A stretch of 64,000 bases of DNA from Sebastes aleutianus. Taxonomy: Eukaryota; Chordata; Actinopteri; Perciformes; Sebastidae. Made by a program: the position numbers and the translations under genes. Shown here in pieces: positions 47,229 through 58,102 of the stretch (its first letter is position 1; every line of letters begins with the position of its first letter). The stretch is taken from positions 9,489,834-9,553,833 of the forward strand of contig CAKAKS010000060.1 of NCBI GenBank assembly GCA_916700875.1, given 5' to 3'. The notes below the pieces were generated by a model that saw only the letters and a program-made list of their open reading frames with translations, ran no database searches and was not told the origin of the DNA.

Positions 47229-50200
47229 TCAGACAGTCTGGCCTCGTTCCTCTGGACGTCCCAGCTCCTCGATGAAGTTTGGAGGCTGAGACAGAAAGCA
47301 GAATTCAAACAGAACAGGAAAAGTTAATAAACCAACAACACACTGATGAGTCTCACCAGTAGTGATAATCTAAAGTTTGTCCTGAGGGTGGCGCTAGAGG
47401 ACAGGTCATGGGAACACCCTCTAACCTTACTGGCTCAGGTGATTTTTCTCTCTATTAATATAAAAATAATCATTACACTTTAATTCTGATGAGCAATTCA
47501 GCTTTTAATACTGTTTTTATTATGTGTTTTGGTTGAGTTAATATCATGCATGTCCATGGCCGATAACTCTGGCTGTGGGTTATGTGGATGCAGATATTCT
47601 TGGGCCTTTTTATGTTAAGTTTTTATGGCTCCTATCAGAGTCCTTTTAATATTGATTCTCTGCTGATACAGAGTCTGATACTTTAACCTAAATGTTGATT
47701 AAATATGTATCAGGGCTGCCAATCGATTCAATTATTTAATCGCATGATTGTCCATAGTTAATCACGATTAATCACACATTTTTTATCTGTTCAAAATGTA
47801 CCCTTAAAGGGAGATTTGTCAAGTATTTAATACTCTTATCAACATGGGAGTGAGCAAATATGCTGCTTTATGCAAATGTATGTATATATTTATTATTGGA
47901 AATTGATTAACAACACAAAACAATGACAGATATTGTCCAGAAACCCTCACAGGTACTGCTTTAGCATAAAAATATGCTCAAATCCTAACATGGCAAACTG
48001 CAGCCCAACAGGCAACAACAGCTGTCAGTGTGTCAGTGTGCTGACTTGACTATGACTTGCCCCAAACTACATGTGATTATCATAAAGTGGGCATGTCTGT
48101 AAAGGGGAGACTCGTGGGTACCCGTAGAACCCATTTTCATTCACATATCTGGAGGTCAGAGGTCAAGGGACCCCTTTGAAAATGGCCATGACAGTTTTTC
48201 CTCGCCAAAATTTAGCGCAAGTTTGGAGCGTTATTTTACCTCCTTCATTACAAGCTAGTATGTCATGGTTGGTACAAATGGATTCCTTAGGTTTTCTAGT
48301 TTCATATGATTCCAGTCTTCACTCTAGCTTTAAAACTGAGCTGACTTTGTCAGCCCTAATATGTATCTGACTCATTAAAATAACAGTAAATACTAAATCT
48401 TGTTGTTGTAGACGAGCGTTAAATTCTCATGAACTGTAAATCAAAAGAGCTGAAAGATGAAATTAGGACATTGTTGTTTTTTTATCAGTTATAAATAACA
48501 GAAATGTTCCCATCAGTGTCGTCATCCTCTGACAGAAGGCAGGTTACTGTTTCAGTACAACATTTATAAGACATAAGACATGGTTTATTAGTGAGGTAAT
48601 CTTCACTCTATGGCAGCTGTTGTTCCTTAAATCACCTCCTTTAATCGCCATAACTGCCATTCAAACATTAGCATTTGTTTTTAGATAAGATCTGTTCACC
48701 ATCAGCAGTTTTTTAACAGGAAGTGATGAAAGACAGGGCTGAATGCTCAGAGACCATCCATGAAGACATGAAGGTTGAATATATTAATATTAAATGTATT
48801 AAAAATATAACAGAAATGATGTTTGTCAGTGACTCACCGGCACAGTCACGTCTTTCCGCTCTTCTTTCTTGCAAACACACATCCTGTAAAGACGGATATA
48901 AAAATAGTCGGTGAGTAGAATCTAACATTATTTTAAATGTATTAATAGTTTTTTTTAATTAATAGGTAGAAAAAAGGTCTTTGGGGAAATATCAGAAATG
49001 CTCCTTTTTATCTCAGCCAGCTTTGTTTGATTGACAGCAGCCGGCAAGCTTCCAGAGTGCTGGTGTTAACGCCGTAGGGAACGAGAGAGTGCCGGTGTTA
49101 GCGCCGTAGGGAACGAGAGAGTGCCGGTGTTAGCGCCGTAGGGAACGAGAGAGTGCCGGTGTTAGCGCCGTAGGGAACGAGAGAGTGCCGGTGTTAGCGT
49201 CGTAGGGAACGAGAGAGTGCCGGTGTTAACGCCGTAGGGAACGAGAGAGTGCCGGTGTTAACGCCGTAGAGAACGAGAGAGTGCAGGTGTTAACGCCGTA
49301 GGGAACGAGAGAGTGCCGGTGTTAACGCCGTAGGGAACGAGAGAGTGCCGGTGTTAGCGCCGTAGGGAACGAGAGAGTGCCGGTGTTAACGCCGTAGAGA
49401 ACGAGAGAGTGCCGATGTTAACGCCGTAGGGAACGAGAGAGTGCCGGTGTTAACGCCGTAGAGAACGAGAGAGTGCCGATGTTAACGCCGTAGGGAACGA
49501 GAGAGTGCCGGTGTTAACGCCGTAGGGAACGAGAGAGTGCCGGTGTTAACGCCGTAGAGAACGAGAGAGTGCCGGTGTTAACGCCGTAGGGAACGAGAGA
49601 GTGCCGGTGTTAGCGCCGTAGGGAACGAGAGAATGCCGGTGTTAGCGCCGTAGGGAACGATAGAGTGCCGGTGTCACAGCGAAGGGAATGAGAGAGTGCC
49701 GCTTCACGCCGTAGGGAATGATAGAGTGCCGGTGTCGCTTTGTAGGGAACGAGAGTGCCAGTTTTAGGCCCTAGGGAATGAGAGAGCGCCGGTGTCATGA
49801 AGACGTGCTGTATGCTGTAGCAGAAAAAGATGAATCTAGACTAATGAGTCATGAATACAGGCACATGAAGGAGCAGAAACTGCATGATAAAGGATTTGTA
49901 TTTGTTTTTTGTAGGTGAAAGTTACCTTTTGATGACAATGGATGCCACTATGATGATGAGCACTGTGTGCAGAGTGAAGAGAACCAGACGAACAGCCAGC
50001 TGTGGGTCAACTGTACCACTGTTTGTTTCTGTGAAACAGATCAGATGGACAGTGAGCAGTTGGACTGTAGACGTTAAACATCAGAAAGAACCACAGTCCT
50101 CTGAATTCTGATGTTATAATTTAGATTCAATCATTTCTCATGCTCTTCATCAGCAGATGTTGTGTGCCCAGTAGTCATGAAGTTGTACAAGTTCAAATGT

Positions 50201-53016
50201 CCATTTCTTCTGAGCACTTTAGTGATGAAGACTGAAGATCAAGTGATTGAAAGCACCAGAGCAGCTAGTTAATTTACCTTGAGGTGAGATTGCTGTTATC
50301 AAATACGAGAATCAATATTAGCTTTACTTTTATTCTTTTTCATAATTTACTCTTTTAATTACAATTTGGACCGAGTCAAAACAAACACAGGGAATGTGTT
50401 GGTGATGAAACTCTCCTGGTTGAATCATCAGAACAAAACATGAACAGCTGTGTTAGAAAATATCTGCTTCTTTGATTAAAAAGTCAAAGATACAAGAAGA
50501 ATCTACAGAGAAAAGTGATAAACAAACCTTCCTCTTCAGCCTTCACGTACAGGCTTTTCGGCGGGGAGAGTGTGGCGACGTCCTTCAATCCACAGGTGTA
50601 GTTCCCAGAATCCTTTGCAGCCAGAGCGGCGAACTGGAGGGTGGGACCAGACTCAGAGAGGGCGTGGCCATCTCTGAACCAGGTGAACTTCAGTTGGTGG
50701 AAAGTACACGTTGTAGTAAGACTACAGTTCAGAGTGACTGAGTCACCTTTTTTAAACTCTCTGTCACTGGAGCTCTCTATCGTCATTGGAGTCTGATCTA
50801 AATGAATCAAGTAAAATACATTTTCATTATAGATCTCCTTTGTTCTATTCAGCAGTATGTAGTTTGAGCAAAGTAAAGTGACTTTAAAGTCAAATACTGA
50901 TGTCTTCTAGGGATAGACGCTAATATTTTAACCCTCTGAGACCCACAATAGAGCCGTTTTAGTCTTTTTTAGGGGGGTCCAGGGGGTCTTTAGGGGGAGA
51001 TAGCAGGTCAACAGTAGATGTCACATAGAAGCTGTGTACATCATCTGAAAGCTGGGAACCTGAAGATTAATTTGAGATGCAGCTCTGCACTGTGTGTCAC
51101 ATTGTTCTAGTCATTAATCAGAAATAAATATGAATGAATAGTGAAAGTGTATCAGGGTTTAGAACATTATGATAGAAGTATATGATGGTCATCTCCATGC
51201 TCTATTATGTCTCAAAAGTTGTTGCAGCAATTTTTGGGTTGACACCATTTGTTACACAGATTTGGTGATAAATTGAACCATTTTTTACCACTGGAGAATT
51301 GATAAAAATAATCAATAATCTCTCCAAAATACCACATTAAGACACCAAGACCTTGAGGAACACCATAGAAAAAGCCATGCTGTGATTTGATATCAAAAAC
51401 CTTTGACATTTGGAAATTTCTGCAAGAATTGCATTTTTCTGCGATTGGATGGCGAGCACTTCTGTTGTGTAAACTGCTCAGAAACCCCCTTATTGTCAAT
51501 CTAGCTAGGAAAGCCATCCATCTTCTGAATGCTGTAGGTCTGTAGTTTGTGGCTGTAAAGTTTCATGAGGCTGTGATTATCCTAGAGGTCACCACAGGTC
51601 ATTTTAGACAGTGAGGTCAATGAAATGGCTCCTTTGGGGACTAACTTCATCACACATGAATACAGTTAGGCTCATTGGATCCACACGAGTCTCAGCTTTA
51701 CAGTGATACACAATTTATGTAATTCAAGACTGTTTAGGGACCCCAGTATGCAGAAATATTCAAACACACCATTTTAGAATATGAGGAAATAACACATTTA
51801 TACTGCATTCAAAAACTTGCATGTGATTATCATAAAGTGGGCATGTCTGTAAAGGGGAGACTCGTGGGTACCCATAGAACCCATTTTCATTCACATATCT
51901 GGAGGTCAAAGGTCAAGGGACCCCTTTTGATAATGCCCATTACAGTTTTTCCTTCCAAAATTTAGTGTAACTTTGTAGCTTTGTATTTTTCCTGCTAGTA
52001 TGACATGGTTGATACCAATGGATTCTTCAGGTTTTCTAGTTTTATATGATACCAGTATCTTCACTCTAGCAAACTCAGCCTGCAACAACCTCTGAAAGAC
52101 AGAATAGTGTCCGAGACCGTCGGCGGGCCGTCGGAGTGTTAAGGGGTCAGTAGATCCTGTGGTTATACTGGTCAGCCTTTAGGTGTGACTGTTTGTGAAT
52201 GTGTGAACATGAACAGGGCGTTCCTACATAAGAGAGCCTGGCTCTCAGTGCTAAATAAAGGCTGAAAAAATATAAATTATTATTAATATTGTTTTTGATA
52301 GCATTATCATACGATGCTCTTACCAGTGACGGTGACTTTCACTCCTGGGTGTCGGCCAGTAAAACTTTCTTTCTTGATTATAGCTTCCCCTCTGAAGCGA
52401 AGAGTTCCTTCATCTTCCTTCTGTACATCTGTGATCTGTAAAGTGCAGTTTCCCTTCATGTCTCCCAGGTATCTGTAACGAGGGTTGTTGTTGGTTAAAT
52501 TGCTGTCGTACACAGACGGAGTTTTGCCCTGACAGATTTCATGGTTCTGGCACCAGACGACTCTGATGATCTCTATTGAAACCTCTCCTCCATTGTCCCT
52601 GACAGATTTAGGTGGTGTGAATGTGCAGGGGAGGGTGACAGTCGATCCTTTCACAGCACAAACAGGATCTGGATAGTTCACACTCACACCCACAGCACCT
52701 GAAAAACACAACACAATGATCATAATTTCATTATAAATGCTTAGATAGTCACTTTAATATGATATAAATCAGAGAAAAGCAGGTAATCATTTTTTGACAT
52801 TTTTGTATGAAAAATTACTTTAATGATTTATCAATTATCAAAACAGTTTCAGAGCTGAAACTTCAGAAGCTGAGAAGTTTCTGGATTTCATCAGTTTGAT
52901 GTGAAAATGTGACAAAAACATCAGTAAAGATATTAAAGTAACAAAGATAAAGTCCATGTCTTACCAGCCAGCAGGAGCATAAAGCACCAGGTGATCTTTT
53001 TGTCCCAAACTGCCAT
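47229..53016 (-). CDS. Siglec-like Ig receptor gene D (300 aa)
   Basis: Exons: 53016-52965 signal, 52698-52324 V-set, 50797-50528 C2-set, 50028-49926 transmembrane, 48883-48838 cytoplasmic, 47285-47229 terminal; total 903 nt, open throughout. V domain: CAVKG, LPCTF, RVVWCQNH, GNCTLQI, DEGTLRFRGEA and the FTGRHPGVKVTVT end shared with Siglec V-sets. C2 domain: SVTLNC, TTTCTF, FTWFRDG, DSGNYTCGL. One membrane helix with an Arg near its outer end, then a Lys/Glu-rich short tail. As a Siglec-type receptor it would sit on leukocytes and bind sialylated ligands; activating partners are inferred, not seen. The V half resembles B while the C2 half is the same as C, so the gene looks like a recombinant. 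Confidence 0.78.
47711..48358. mobile_element. hAT miniature element, unit D copy
   Basis: Same site and ATATGTAT duplication as in the other units. Confidence 0.87.
49054..49796. repeat. 32-bp minisatellite in gene D intron, about 23 copies
   Basis: Same unit and position; unit order is close to that in gene C but with insertions and deletions of whole units. Confidence 0.95.
50928..52142. mobile_element. TTAA-flanked element in the gene D V-C2 intron
   Basis: Orthologous copy. Up to about 51520 it is the same as unit C; beyond that it follows unit B, so it contains the recombination switch point. Confidence 0.5.
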
Positions 53017-54647
53017 CCTTACTTTAATGAGTTGATTTAACTTTTTCTTGTTCAGATGTTCGATCAAACTACAGCAGTGGTGAGAAAGACACTGACTGTG
53101 TTCGTGCCGTGGTTATAATCTAACTTCCTCCAAAGTGTCTCAAGTCGTCCTGCGTGTCAGAGGAACAACCGGCGGTTTGTCAACTGTATTCTTTGTTCTT
53201 TGAAAAACAGATCAGAGGACTGTAGACATTAAACTGAACTGATCAGACATCAGGAAGATTCACTCTGTTATCATTTTCTATAAGTCCTCCAAAAAGACCC
53301 AATAAGTACTCAAGGTGAAACAAACACAGGGAATTATTATAAATATTAATATTTCTTAGCAAAAAGTAATTTTGATTTCAGTTTAAGTACAATATAGAGT
53401 TGCAAAGTGGGAGCAGATATATATTTATTTTCTTCACATACTGTTCTGTCTGTTCTGAAAGAAAAATCACAGAAAACATTTCACCTCTCAGATCTTTGAT
53501 GTAATCTGTCACTATCACAGAGGTGAAGAGAAGAAAGAGATAACGGAGCGAAGCAGAGGGGAAGTTGTGGACAAGCGTTAATTTATGTAATTTTTTTCAA
53601 AAGAGCCGAAAGAACGACGATGACACGAAAGAGGAAATTATGACATTTAATGTTTATCAGTTATAAATAACAGAAATGTTTCACATCACTGTCGTCTTCC
53701 TCTGACAGAATGCAGGTTCCTGTTTCTGTTGAGTTTAATTTACGTCTAAGAGATGGTTCATTTGTGAGGTAATTCTTCACTCTGAAAGGCCTTTAATAGG
53801 GCTGTCAAAGTTAACGCGATAACGTGTTGGCACAAATTTGTTTTAACGCCACTAATTTCTTTAACACATTAACGCAACTTAGGATTTTTAGGTTGTAGCG
53901 GGATCATGTGAAACTATAAAACCTAGTGAATCCATTGGTACCAACCGTGTCATACTAGCTTGTTGTGAAGGAGGTTAAATAACACTCCAAACTAACGGTG
54001 AATTTTGGCGAGGAAAAACTGTCATGGCCATTTTCAAAGGGGTCCCTTGACCTCTGAACTCCAGATATGTGAATGAAAATGGGTTCTATGGGTACCTACG
54101 AGTCTCCCCTTTACAGACGTGCCCACTTTATGATAATCACATGCAGTTTTTTTAATGCAGTATAAATGTGTTATTATCTCCTATTCTAAGATGGTGTATT
54201 TGAATATTTCTGCATAAGCTTTAATCACACTGTAGGTCATGAGGTCTGTTTTTATAAATATACAGATAACAGGAGTGTAAGTCATGTATTTGTCTATCAC
54301 AGAGGAAAACTCTGAGGTGACGTCTTGTTTTGTCCCACCAACATCCTAAAACACAAAATATATTCAGTTTACTATCATCAGAGACTAATCAAAACCACCA
54401 AATATTAGTGCAAAACTTAAGGTTACTTAACGTAACCCCAGTTCTTTGATAACAGAGTGAGGTGTTTCACTATGGGAATCGCCTCGGCGTGACCAACTAA
54501 GGAAGCTCCAATGACACAACGTCTGTCATTGACAGACAGGTCGACCTGTGTTAGGGCTACGCCCCCTCATATTAATACAGTCGACCGCCCCTTACAAATC
54601 ATTCTAGAACGGTTTCTTTCCGTGTCTATGCATGGAGGGACGTGCTG

Positions 54648-54739
54648 GTGAAACACCTCACTCTGTTATCAAAGAACCGGGGTTACGTTAAGTAACCTTA
54701 AGTTCTTTTTCTAACTTCGTTCGGTGTTTCACTATGGGA
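54648..54739. repeat. DIRS internal complementary region
   Basis: 54648-54701 is the reverse complement of the element's left end 54417-54470 (53 of 54 bases). The very next bases, 54702-54739, are the perfect reverse complement of the right end 60283-60320 (38 of 38). It thus mirrors the two outer ends joined together, the template proposed for circle formation in DIRS replication. Confidence 0.95.
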
Positions 54740-54805
54740 GATATAGACCACTCCCGTATTGCATACGTTTCCCGAAGCCATAAACAATAAGCCAGACAGT
54801 GAACA

Positions 54806-56524
54806 TCACACCGACCCTGGCGTGTTTGCCTCTAGCACAGCCCGTGCCAAGGATGGCCCCGAGACATCCAGCCTGTAGAACCTTAAAAAAGTGTGAGGCG
54901 TAGCCCAGCTCGCCGCAGCACAAATGTCCTGCACTGAAACTCCCTTGAACAGGGCCCATGAAGTGGCCATGCTCCTAGTGGAATGAGCCTTTAACCCCTG
55001 TGGAGGTTGCAGACCTCTACAGCCATAAGCCAGGGATATGGCCTCCACAATCCAGTGGGATAGCCTCTGGCGGGACACTGGCTTGCCCTTGTGGGGAGTG
55101 GCCCAGGACACAAACAGCTGATCCCCTTTCCTGAAACCTGCTGATCTACTCACATAGACATGCAGAGCCCGCACTGGGCATAATGTGTTAAGCCTCTGCT
55201 CCTCTACTGAGGAGAATGGAGGTGGGTGAAAAGCCAAAAGCTCCACTGTGGGACATCTGTAGGTTGACTCCACCACCTTAGGCACAAAAGCTGGATTGGG
55301 CCGTAGGCAGACTTTGGTGAGCCCTGGGGCAAACTGTAAGCAGGAAGGGCGGATGGATAAAGCCTGTAAATCACTCACACGCTTTGCTGTGGTTAAGGCT
55401 AAGAGCAACACTGTTTTAAGTGAAATAAACTTCATCCCCACCGCCTCTATAGGCTCAAATGGGTGAGGAGAGAGGGCGTCCAACACGACCGACAGATCCC
55501 ACAGAGGAACCAGGGGCCTGGAAACTGGAAGCTTGCGGCGTGCACCTTTCATGAAGCGACAAACTAAAGGATGTTGCCCCACAGGCTTCTCTCCAAAGCC
55601 TACATGACAGGCTGAGATGGCCGCTAAATACACTTTAATGGTAGAAAAGACCTTACGCTTGTTTACCAATTCCTGCAGGAAACATAGCAGGTCAACCACC
55701 GAACACTGAAAAGGAATGGTGTGCCTCGAGTCGCACCACTCCTCAAAAACCCGCCACTTACCACTGTAAAGAGAGCGAGTGGAGGAGGCCCTTGCACTCT
55801 GAATGGTGTCAATGACCTGTGCCGGCAGGCCTGCCGCGTTCAGGTTCCACCTTTCACGGGCCAGGCCCAGAGCGCCATGCGGTCTGGGTGTGGGTGGTAG
55901 ATCTCCCCGCGCGCCTGGGACAGAAGATCCCTGCGTATGGGGAGAGGCCACGGTTCGCCCACTAGAAGCTGAATTATTTCTGCTACCCAGTGCTTGGACG
56001 ACCACCGCGGTGCTATCAGGATTAGCGACAAGCCCTGCTCTCTCACCCTGGCTAGAGTGGGGGAGATCAGGCTGAGAGGGGGGAATGCATAGAGCAGCAC
56101 GTTTGGCCATGAGTGGGCCAGCGCATCCACCCCCAGAGGTGCATTTACGTCTGACAGGGAGAAAAACAGTCGACAGTGAGCGTTGTCCTGCGAGGCGAAG
56201 AGATCTACGGCTGCCCGGCCGTATTTCTGCCACACCTGCTCCACCACCTGCGGGTGGAGAGTCCACTCTCCGTACAGGGGGTTTCCCCGGGACAGGAGAT
56301 CTGCGCCCCTGTTCAAAACGCCCGGCACATGAGTTGCTCGGAGGGACATTAGCCTCGAGCTGCTCCACATGATTATCTTCCGAGCTAACCTGTGTAACTG
56401 CAGTGAGCGAGTCCCGCCCTGGCGGTTGATGTATGCGACCACCGTGGTGTTGTCTGTTTTCACCAGCACGTGGCGACCTTGGAGAAATTGCAGAAAATGC
56501 TTTAGTGTAAAAAACACTGCCCAA
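54806..56524 (-). CDS. DIRS tyrosine recombinase (integrase)
   Basis: The frame is open from 56524, but recognisable recombinase starts near 55865 (about residue 220, before QVIDTIQSARASSTRSLY); the earlier part overlaps RNase H in another frame. The N-terminal SAM-like domain includes STRSLYSGKWRVFEEWC and LCFLQELVNKR. The catalytic core shows TTAKRVSDLQAL (first Arg), LKAHSTRSMATSWA (HxxR) and SWATPHTFLRFYRLDV (Tyr nucleophile). This R-H-R-Y set cuts and rejoins circular cDNA into the genome in place of a DDE integrase. The domain looks complete. Confidence 0.9.
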   Translation of the reverse strand: MGSVFYTKAFSAISPRSPRAGENRQHHGGRIHQPPGRDSLTAVTQVSSEDNHVEQLEANVPPSNSCAGRFEQGRRSPVPGKPPVRRVDSPPAGGGAGVAEIRPGSRRSLRLAGQRSLSTVFLPVRRKCTSGGGCAGPLMAKRAALCIPPSQPDLPHSSQGERAGLVANPDSTAVVVQALGSRNNSASSGRTVASPHTQGSSVPGARGDLPPTPRPHGALGLARERWNLNAAGLPAQVIDTIQSARASSTRSLYSGKWRVFEEWCDSRHTIPFQCSVVDLLCFLQELVNKRKVFSTIKVYLAAISACHVGFGEKPVGQHPLVCRFMKGARRKLPVSRPLVPLWDLSVVLDALSPHPFEPIEAVGMKFISLKTVLLLALTTAKRVSDLQALSIRPSCLQFAPGLTKVCLRPNPAFVPKVVESTYRCPTVELLAFHPPPFSSVEEQRLNTLCPVRALHVYVSRSAGFRKGDQLFVSWATPHKGKPVSRQRLSHWIVEAISLAYGCRGLQPPQGLKAHSTRSMATSWALFKGVSVQDICAAASWATPHTFLRFYRLDVSGPSLARAVLEANTPGSV

Positions 56525-56545
56525 AGAGATTTATGTGAGCCTGAG
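55840..56545 (-). pseudogene. DIRS RNase H and connection region, frameshifted
   Basis: In a frame different from the RT, VFFTLKHFLQFLQGRHVLVK, TDNTTVVAYINRQGG, HVPGVLNRGADLLSR and a downstream LFASQDNAHC...LYAFPP region encode RNase H and its following conserved segment. The join with RT is damaged: the RT frame reads on to INLFGQC and stops at 56502, and the stretch that normally carries the RNase H Glu is missing. A small deletion near 56520-56545 explains both. Confidence 0.85.
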
Positions 56546-58055
56546 CCAGCCTCTGGTCCCAGGTGCCATTCACTGTTCTGCCCAACATGGTCGCTCCCCA
56601 ACCTGACAGGGACGCATCCGTTGTCATGGTTACCCTGGATGACACCGCCCCTAGCGGGACACCTGACGCGAGAGCCGTCCGGTCCTCCCACGGGCAGAGC
56701 GCCAGCACACAAGCTGGTGTTATTTTCACTCTGCGGCTGAGGAGACGGCGTGAGCACAGGCGCAACGCCGCGACCCAGCGCTGAAAATCCCTCATCCATA
56801 GGAGTCCCAAATGTACGACAGAAATCACTGACGCCATGAGGCCGAGTAGGCGCAGACAGAGTCTGAACGTCACGGCTGTCCCCACCCGGAAACGGGAGAG
56901 ACACTGAGTGAGGGACGCTACTCTCCCCTCCGACAGCGTGACTCGATAAGAGAGCGAGTTTATGTTGAGACCCAAGTATTCTGTACATTGTGCGGGTTCT
57001 ACTCGACTCTTTGCCCAGTTTATATTGAACCCAAGATCCCTGAGGTGATTTATCACCGCAGCGGAATCCCTGACTGCCTGCTCCCGTGAGTGGGAGCATA
57101 TCAGGTAGTCGTCTATGTACGAGAATATCCTGATGCCGCTGTTCCGTAACGGAGACATAGCTGCCTCCACACACTTTGTGAACACTCTCGGTGCTAATGA
57201 CAGCCCGAACGGGATGGCTTGGTATTCGTAGGCTCTGCCTTGATACGCAAACCTGAGAAACTTCCTGTGTGCGGGATAAATGGCGATGTGAAAATACGCG
57301 TCCGAGAGATCGATTGTTACAAACCAATCTCCTGGACGAATAGATCGACAGAGCACTTTGTGTGTTAACATCCTGAAAGTGTACTTTCGTAGGTGTCTGT
57401 TTAACACACGGAGGTCTAAAATGGGCCGTAAGGCTGAGCCGCCCTTCTTGGGAATGAGGAAGTAACGGGAGTAAAAACCCCGCTGCGCTTCCTCGCTCGG
57501 GACGGCTCTGATCGCCTGTTTGTTTAGCAGGGATGCTATCTTGTCCTCTAGGACTAGTGCTGAATCCCCCCTGGCTACTGAAACTAACACACCGTTGAAT
57601 CTGGGTGGTTTCATAGCGAACTGTAGCCTGTAACCCTGGGTAACAGTGGACAAAACCCATGGGTGAACTGCACATGCGCGCCACTGGTCTGCCCGCACAG
57701 CGAGTGGACTGTGCACGCCCTGTGGTGACGTCACCTCCATCACCTGGAGGGAGCGGCCTCCCCTCAGAGGAGCGTGAGCTCCATCTGCTGGGATTATGAG
57801 GCCATGACTTTGTTTTGTTTTTATTTTGTTTTGAGGGGAGCATTTCACCCTCGGCCCTTGGCCTGACTGTGAAAATGCACACTTTATTTCTTTTAGTGTT
57901 GAACTGGGTACAAGTGCTTGGTGACACTGTGTTACCTGCCCCCTGTTCTCTTCCCCTTGAACATGAGGGGAGAGAAACTGAGAGAGGACCTCTGGAAAAC
58001 TGGAACATACCAGGGCCTCTGAAGCCTGAGCTTGGGGGCTCTGTTCCACCTCCAT
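56502..58055 (-). CDS. DIRS reverse transcriptase ORF
   Basis: 517 codons. The RT core runs from about residue 170: GFYSRYFLIPKKGGSALRPI, LDLRVLNRHL, FVTIDLSDAYFHIAI, YQAIPFGLSLAPRVFTK and the active-site FSYIDDYL (YxDD type), then LGLNINS. The start of RNase H (TTDASLSGWGA) follows before the frame ends early. It copies element RNA into DNA. The N-terminal 150 residues are low-complexity and the true start codon is uncertain. Confidence 0.9.
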   Translation of the reverse strand: MEVEQSPQAQASEALVCSSFPEVLSQFLSPHVQGEENRGQVTQCHQALVPSSTLKEIKCAFSQSGQGPRVKCSPQNKIKTKQSHGLIIPADGAHAPLRGGRSLQVMEVTSPQGVHSPLAVRADQWRACAVHPWVLSTVTQGYRLQFAMKPPRFNGVLVSVARGDSALVLEDKIASLLNKQAIRAVPSEEAQRGFYSRYFLIPKKGGSALRPILDLRVLNRHLRKYTFRMLTHKVLCRSIRPGDWFVTIDLSDAYFHIAIYPAHRKFLRFAYQGRAYEYQAIPFGLSLAPRVFTKCVEAAMSPLRNSGIRIFSYIDDYLICSHSREQAVRDSAAVINHLRDLGFNINWAKSRVEPAQCTEYLGLNINSLSYRVTLSEGRVASLTQCLSRFRVGTAVTFRLCLRLLGLMASVISVVHLGLLWMRDFQRWVAALRLCSRRLLSRRVKITPACVLALCPWEDRTALASGVPLGAVSSRVTMTTDASLSGWGATMLGRTVNGTWDQRLAQAHINLFGQCFLH

Positions 58056-58102
58056 TCCCTTTCTTTTCTTTGAGGGAGGGGGGGAGGGAGAAGCAAGGGG
58101 TG

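Larger units (their letters stand above)
46013..54214 (-). repeat. tandem array unit D (8.2 kb)
   Basis: Carries gene D. Its left part matches the left part of unit B, and the DNA preceding it matches the 3' end of unit A almost base for base (constant offset of 22323-22324 from the V exon of gene A onward). Its middle matches unit C at a constant offset of 8208. Confidence 0.9.
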
